A stretch of DNA of 64,000 nt, from positions 434,001 through 498,000 of the forward strand of contig NZ_BBJT01000003.1 in assembly GCF_000739915.1 (NCBI RefSeq), read 5' to 3'. The translations under genes were made by a program, and so were the position numbers. Below the pieces are notes generated by a model, which was not told where the DNA came from, searched no databases, and saw nothing but the letters and a program-made list of their open reading frames with translations. Of the stretch, positions 62,126-64,000 are shown in pieces. How positions within the stretch are numbered: position 1 is the stretch's first letter; every line of letters begins with the position of its first letter. Source of the DNA: Paenibacillus chitinolyticus NBRC 15660. GTDB taxonomy: Bacteria > Bacillota > Bacilli > Paenibacillales > NBRC-103111.

Positions 62126-62899
62126 ATGAACACGAAGATGGATTGGCTTGCTTTGGAAAAATGGGCGGCGGACCAGTGGCCTCCGGAGGAAAGCGAAGCG
62201 CTTGGCCATTGGCTTCTGAGAGCCTCGGGAGGGTTTACGAAGCGCGCGAACAGTGTGCTTGCCGTCGGAGACTTTCCGGCCGAGCCCGACTGGTATGAGC
62301 GGATATGCCGCTTCTATCGTGACCGCGGCCAGCCGGCCGTGTTTCATATCAGCAATTCGTCGCCGCCGGAGCTGGATCTCATGCTGGAAGACAGGGGCGG
62401 CATTGTAACGGTCCCCTGCTTCGGTATGATCGCTCCGGCAGCGGAACTGAACGCGAGGCTGCGCCCGCATCAAGACCGGACCGACGTCAGCGCCGAGCTG
62501 CTTGCGTCCCCGGACTCGGCATGGATGGAAGATTACATGCTGCTGGAGGGTCATGCCGTGGAAGCACGCTCCTTCTACGAAGGTCTGCTGGAACGCATGC
62601 CCGCTCCGAAGGCATTCGTCCGCCTGCTGTCGCGGGATGGCGAGACTGTCGCACTGGGTACGGCCCATGCCTCCGGCGGCCGGGCGATTTGGTCCAACAT
62701 CATTGTCCGGGAAGACCGCCGGGGACACGGCTTCGCGAAAGCGCTGCTGGCTCATTTGGCTGCCTGGTGCGCCGATAACGGGGCACGGTCCGTTTTTTTG
62801 CAGGTGCTACAGGACAACGCGGCCGCTCTTCATTTGTATGAAAGCGCAGGATTCAAACCCGAATTCAGGTACCATTACAGGGTTATGCAGCAAACATGA
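62126..62899 (+). CDS. GNAT-family N-acetyltransferase (two-domain)
   Basis: 257 residues; ATG 62126 is preceded by AAGGAGATG. The C-terminal half is the catalytic GNAT fold: IIVREDRRGHGFAKALLAHL (acetyl-CoA loop R-x-x-G-x-G/A) and DNAAALHLYESAGF. The N-terminal half (AADQWPPEESEALGHWLLRA, DWYERICRFYRDRG) resembles a degenerate GNAT repeat. Substrate unknown. Confidence 0.87.
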   Translation: MNTKMDWLALEKWAADQWPPEESEALGHWLLRASGGFTKRANSVLAVGDFPAEPDWYERICRFYRDRGQPAVFHISNSSPPELDLMLEDRGGIVTVPCFGMIAPAAELNARLRPHQDRTDVSAELLASPDSAWMEDYMLLEGHAVEARSFYEGLLERMPAPKAFVRLLSRDGETVALGTAHASGGRAIWSNIIVREDRRGHGFAKALLAHLAAWCADNGARSVFLQVLQDNAAALHLYESAGFKPEFRYHYRVMQQT

Positions 62900-62946
62900 T
62901 TTTTTTCCGTGCAAAGGGAAGCTAGAACAGAAAGGAGACGGTTTTC

Positions 62947-63815
62947 ATGACGACGAACAATGAGCAGAAGCAGACATTCCCGCCGCAGCACCAGAACAAT
63001 CAACCCGGTATCGAGACGCAAATGACTCCTCAGCCGCAATTCGAGGACAGCAACTACAGGCCGGCCGGCAAGCTTAAAGGCAAGGTCGCGCTCATTACCG
63101 GGGGTGCAGCGGAATCGGGCGTGCGGTTGCCGTGGCATACGCCCAAGAAGGGGCGGACGTGGCCATCGTTTACTTAAGCGAACATTCGGATGCGGAGAAA
63201 ACCAATTCCCTTGTAGAGCGGGAGGGCCGCAAATGCCTTCTGATTCCCGGCGACCTCGGAGACGAACCCTTCTGTAAAAAGGTGATCGACCAGACTGTCA
63301 GCGAGTTCGGCAAACTCGACATTCTCGTCAACAACGCGGCGGAGCAGCATCCGCAGAACAGCCTTGAAGATATTACGGCGGAACAGCTCGAAAAAACGTT
63401 CCGGACCAACATATTCTCGATGTTCTTCCTTACGAAGGCCGCTCTCCCTCATTTAAAAAGAGGAAGCGCCGTAATCAACACGGCTTCCATCACCGCTTAT
63501 AAAGGAAACCCGACGCTGATCGACTACTCGTCCACCAAAGGGGCTATCGTTTCCTTTACCCGCGCGCTCTCCCAATCCATTATCGAAAAAGGGATCCGCG
63601 TAAACGGCGTAGCTCCGGGACCGATCTGGACACCGCTTATTCCGTCCACCTTTACGGAGGACAAGGTAGCGGCTTTCGGTTCGGATGCACCTATGAAAAG
63701 AGCCGGGCAGCCCGAGGAGCTCGCTCCGAGCTACGTCTTCCTTGCTTCGGACGACTCTTCCTACATGTCGGGGCAAATTCTTCACGTCAACGGAGGCACC
63801 GTCGTTAATGGCTGA
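62947..63815 (+). pseudogene. Short-chain dehydrogenase (YdaD/YhdF/YhxC type) broken by a frameshift
   Basis: ATG 62947 behind AAAGGAG opens the Gln/Pro-rich N-terminal extension and LKGKVALITGG. The frame then leaves the expected GDSGIGRAVAVAYA path and stops at 63177. The rest of the enzyme continues in the next frame to 63815, with NNAAEQ, the catalytic YSSTKGA (Tyr/Lys), VNGVAPGPIWTPL and the C-terminal MSGQILHVNGG. Restoring one A between 63106 and 63107 (GGTGCAGC to GGTGACAGC) repairs the cofactor loop exactly. So either a recent pseudogene or a base-calling error. Confidence 0.88.
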
Positions 63816-63841
63816 GCCGATAACGCCAGCGGTTTAACGAT

Positions 63842-63879
63842 AAAAACTGACGCAGAGACATTCTCTCGTCAGTTTTTTG
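63842..63879 (+). terminator. Terminator after the SDR gene
   Basis: AAAAACTGACG / CGTCAGTTTTT stem with an AGAGA/TCTCT inner pairing and six T. Confidence 0.92.
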
Positions 63880-63898
63880 CTATCCGGGTCCGGATATC

Positions 63899-63948
63899 TT
63901 GACAATTGTGTTAAAATCCAAAAAAAGACAGAAATATTTCTGTCGAAT
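63899..63948. promoter_or_regulatory. Palindromic operator-like site with adjacent Spo0A-box-like sequence
   Basis: Perfect 18-base palindrome GACAGAAATATTTCTGTC at 63927-63944. Its right arm runs into TGTCGAA (63941-63947), a match to the Spo0A box. TTGACA lies at 63899-63904, but no clear -10 follows at 16-18 bases. It probably controls a gene beyond the right edge. Confidence 0.45.
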
Positions 63949-64000
63949 TGTCCGATATAGGTTGTCTTTTATTGGTAAATGGGGTATCTTACTAGAGTAG

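Overview
The window reads as chromosomal DNA of a spore-forming, moderately G+C-rich Firmicute, most likely Paenibacillaceae (Paenibacillus-like). The evidence is the mix of endospore and Bacillales genes (spoVK, tlp, kapB, yfhP, lexA-yneA, glnR-glnA, mrfA/mrfB, rnz, ykpA, yfmR), AGGAGG-type ribosome binding sites, U-rich rho-independent terminators and a c-di-AMP (ydaO/yuaA-type) riboswitch. All assignments come from reading motifs and remembered families; no database search was run.

Layout. 0-5.6 kb: a NorQ/NorD-like (YojN/YojO-type) AAA-VWA pair cut by the left edge, a frameshifted small gene, a secreted stalk-domain protein, a TRIC-type channel and a Gfo/Idh/MocA oxidoreductase. 5.8-9.1 kb: a secreted TIM-barrel-like protein, a degenerate initiator tRNA-Met remnant, kapB, a thioredoxin-like protein and an unknown gene. 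9.2-14.1 kb: two ABC-F proteins (YkpA and YfmR/Uup types) and an M42 peptidase. 14.1-15.7 kb: a c-di-AMP riboswitch in front of a secreted LysM-CAP protein. 16.1-27.5 kb: a small Dabb protein and a complete Gram-positive Tad (type IVc) pilus operon on the minus strand. That operon has a consensus sigma-A promoter, a leader hairpin with terminator shape, a 31-codon membrane peptide, TadZ, TadA, TadB, TadC, Flp, three pseudopilin-like proteins, a prepilin peptidase and an FHA protein.

27.5-41.4 kb: TspO, an RlmM-like methyltransferase, an ABC ATPase, and a DNA-repair stretch: a cyclic-phosphate-type receiver protein, endonuclease IV, an Fpg/Nei glycosylase, and mrfB and mrfA separated by a GNAT gene and a small coupled ORF. 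Then come a nitroreductase, YfhP, the spore protein Tlp with a sigma-G-like promoter, and RNase Z. 41.6-49.5 kb: cobalamin-dependent methionine synthase, then a divergent exported dehydrogenase module: cytochrome c lipoprotein, Tat-signal small subunit, GMC flavoprotein with a cysteine cluster, TatC and TatA.

49.6-64 kb: acireductone dioxygenase, a HAD hydrolase, the SOS region (DUF896 protein, YneA-like, lexA) with four LexA boxes, glnA-glnR with a perfect GlnR/TnrA site, ynbB, hflX and spoVK in the same order as in Bacillus subtilis, two unknown proteins, lipoate ligase, a GNAT enzyme and an SDR gene broken by one missing base. The most interesting items are the exported dehydrogenase with its own Tat translocase, the Tad operon leader and its 31-codon peptide, the interrupted mrfA/mrfB locus, the tRNA remnant with a 7-nt duplication in its anticodon loop, and the riboswitch-controlled CAP protein. 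I saw no CRISPR array, rRNA, complete tRNA, insertion sequence or prophage.
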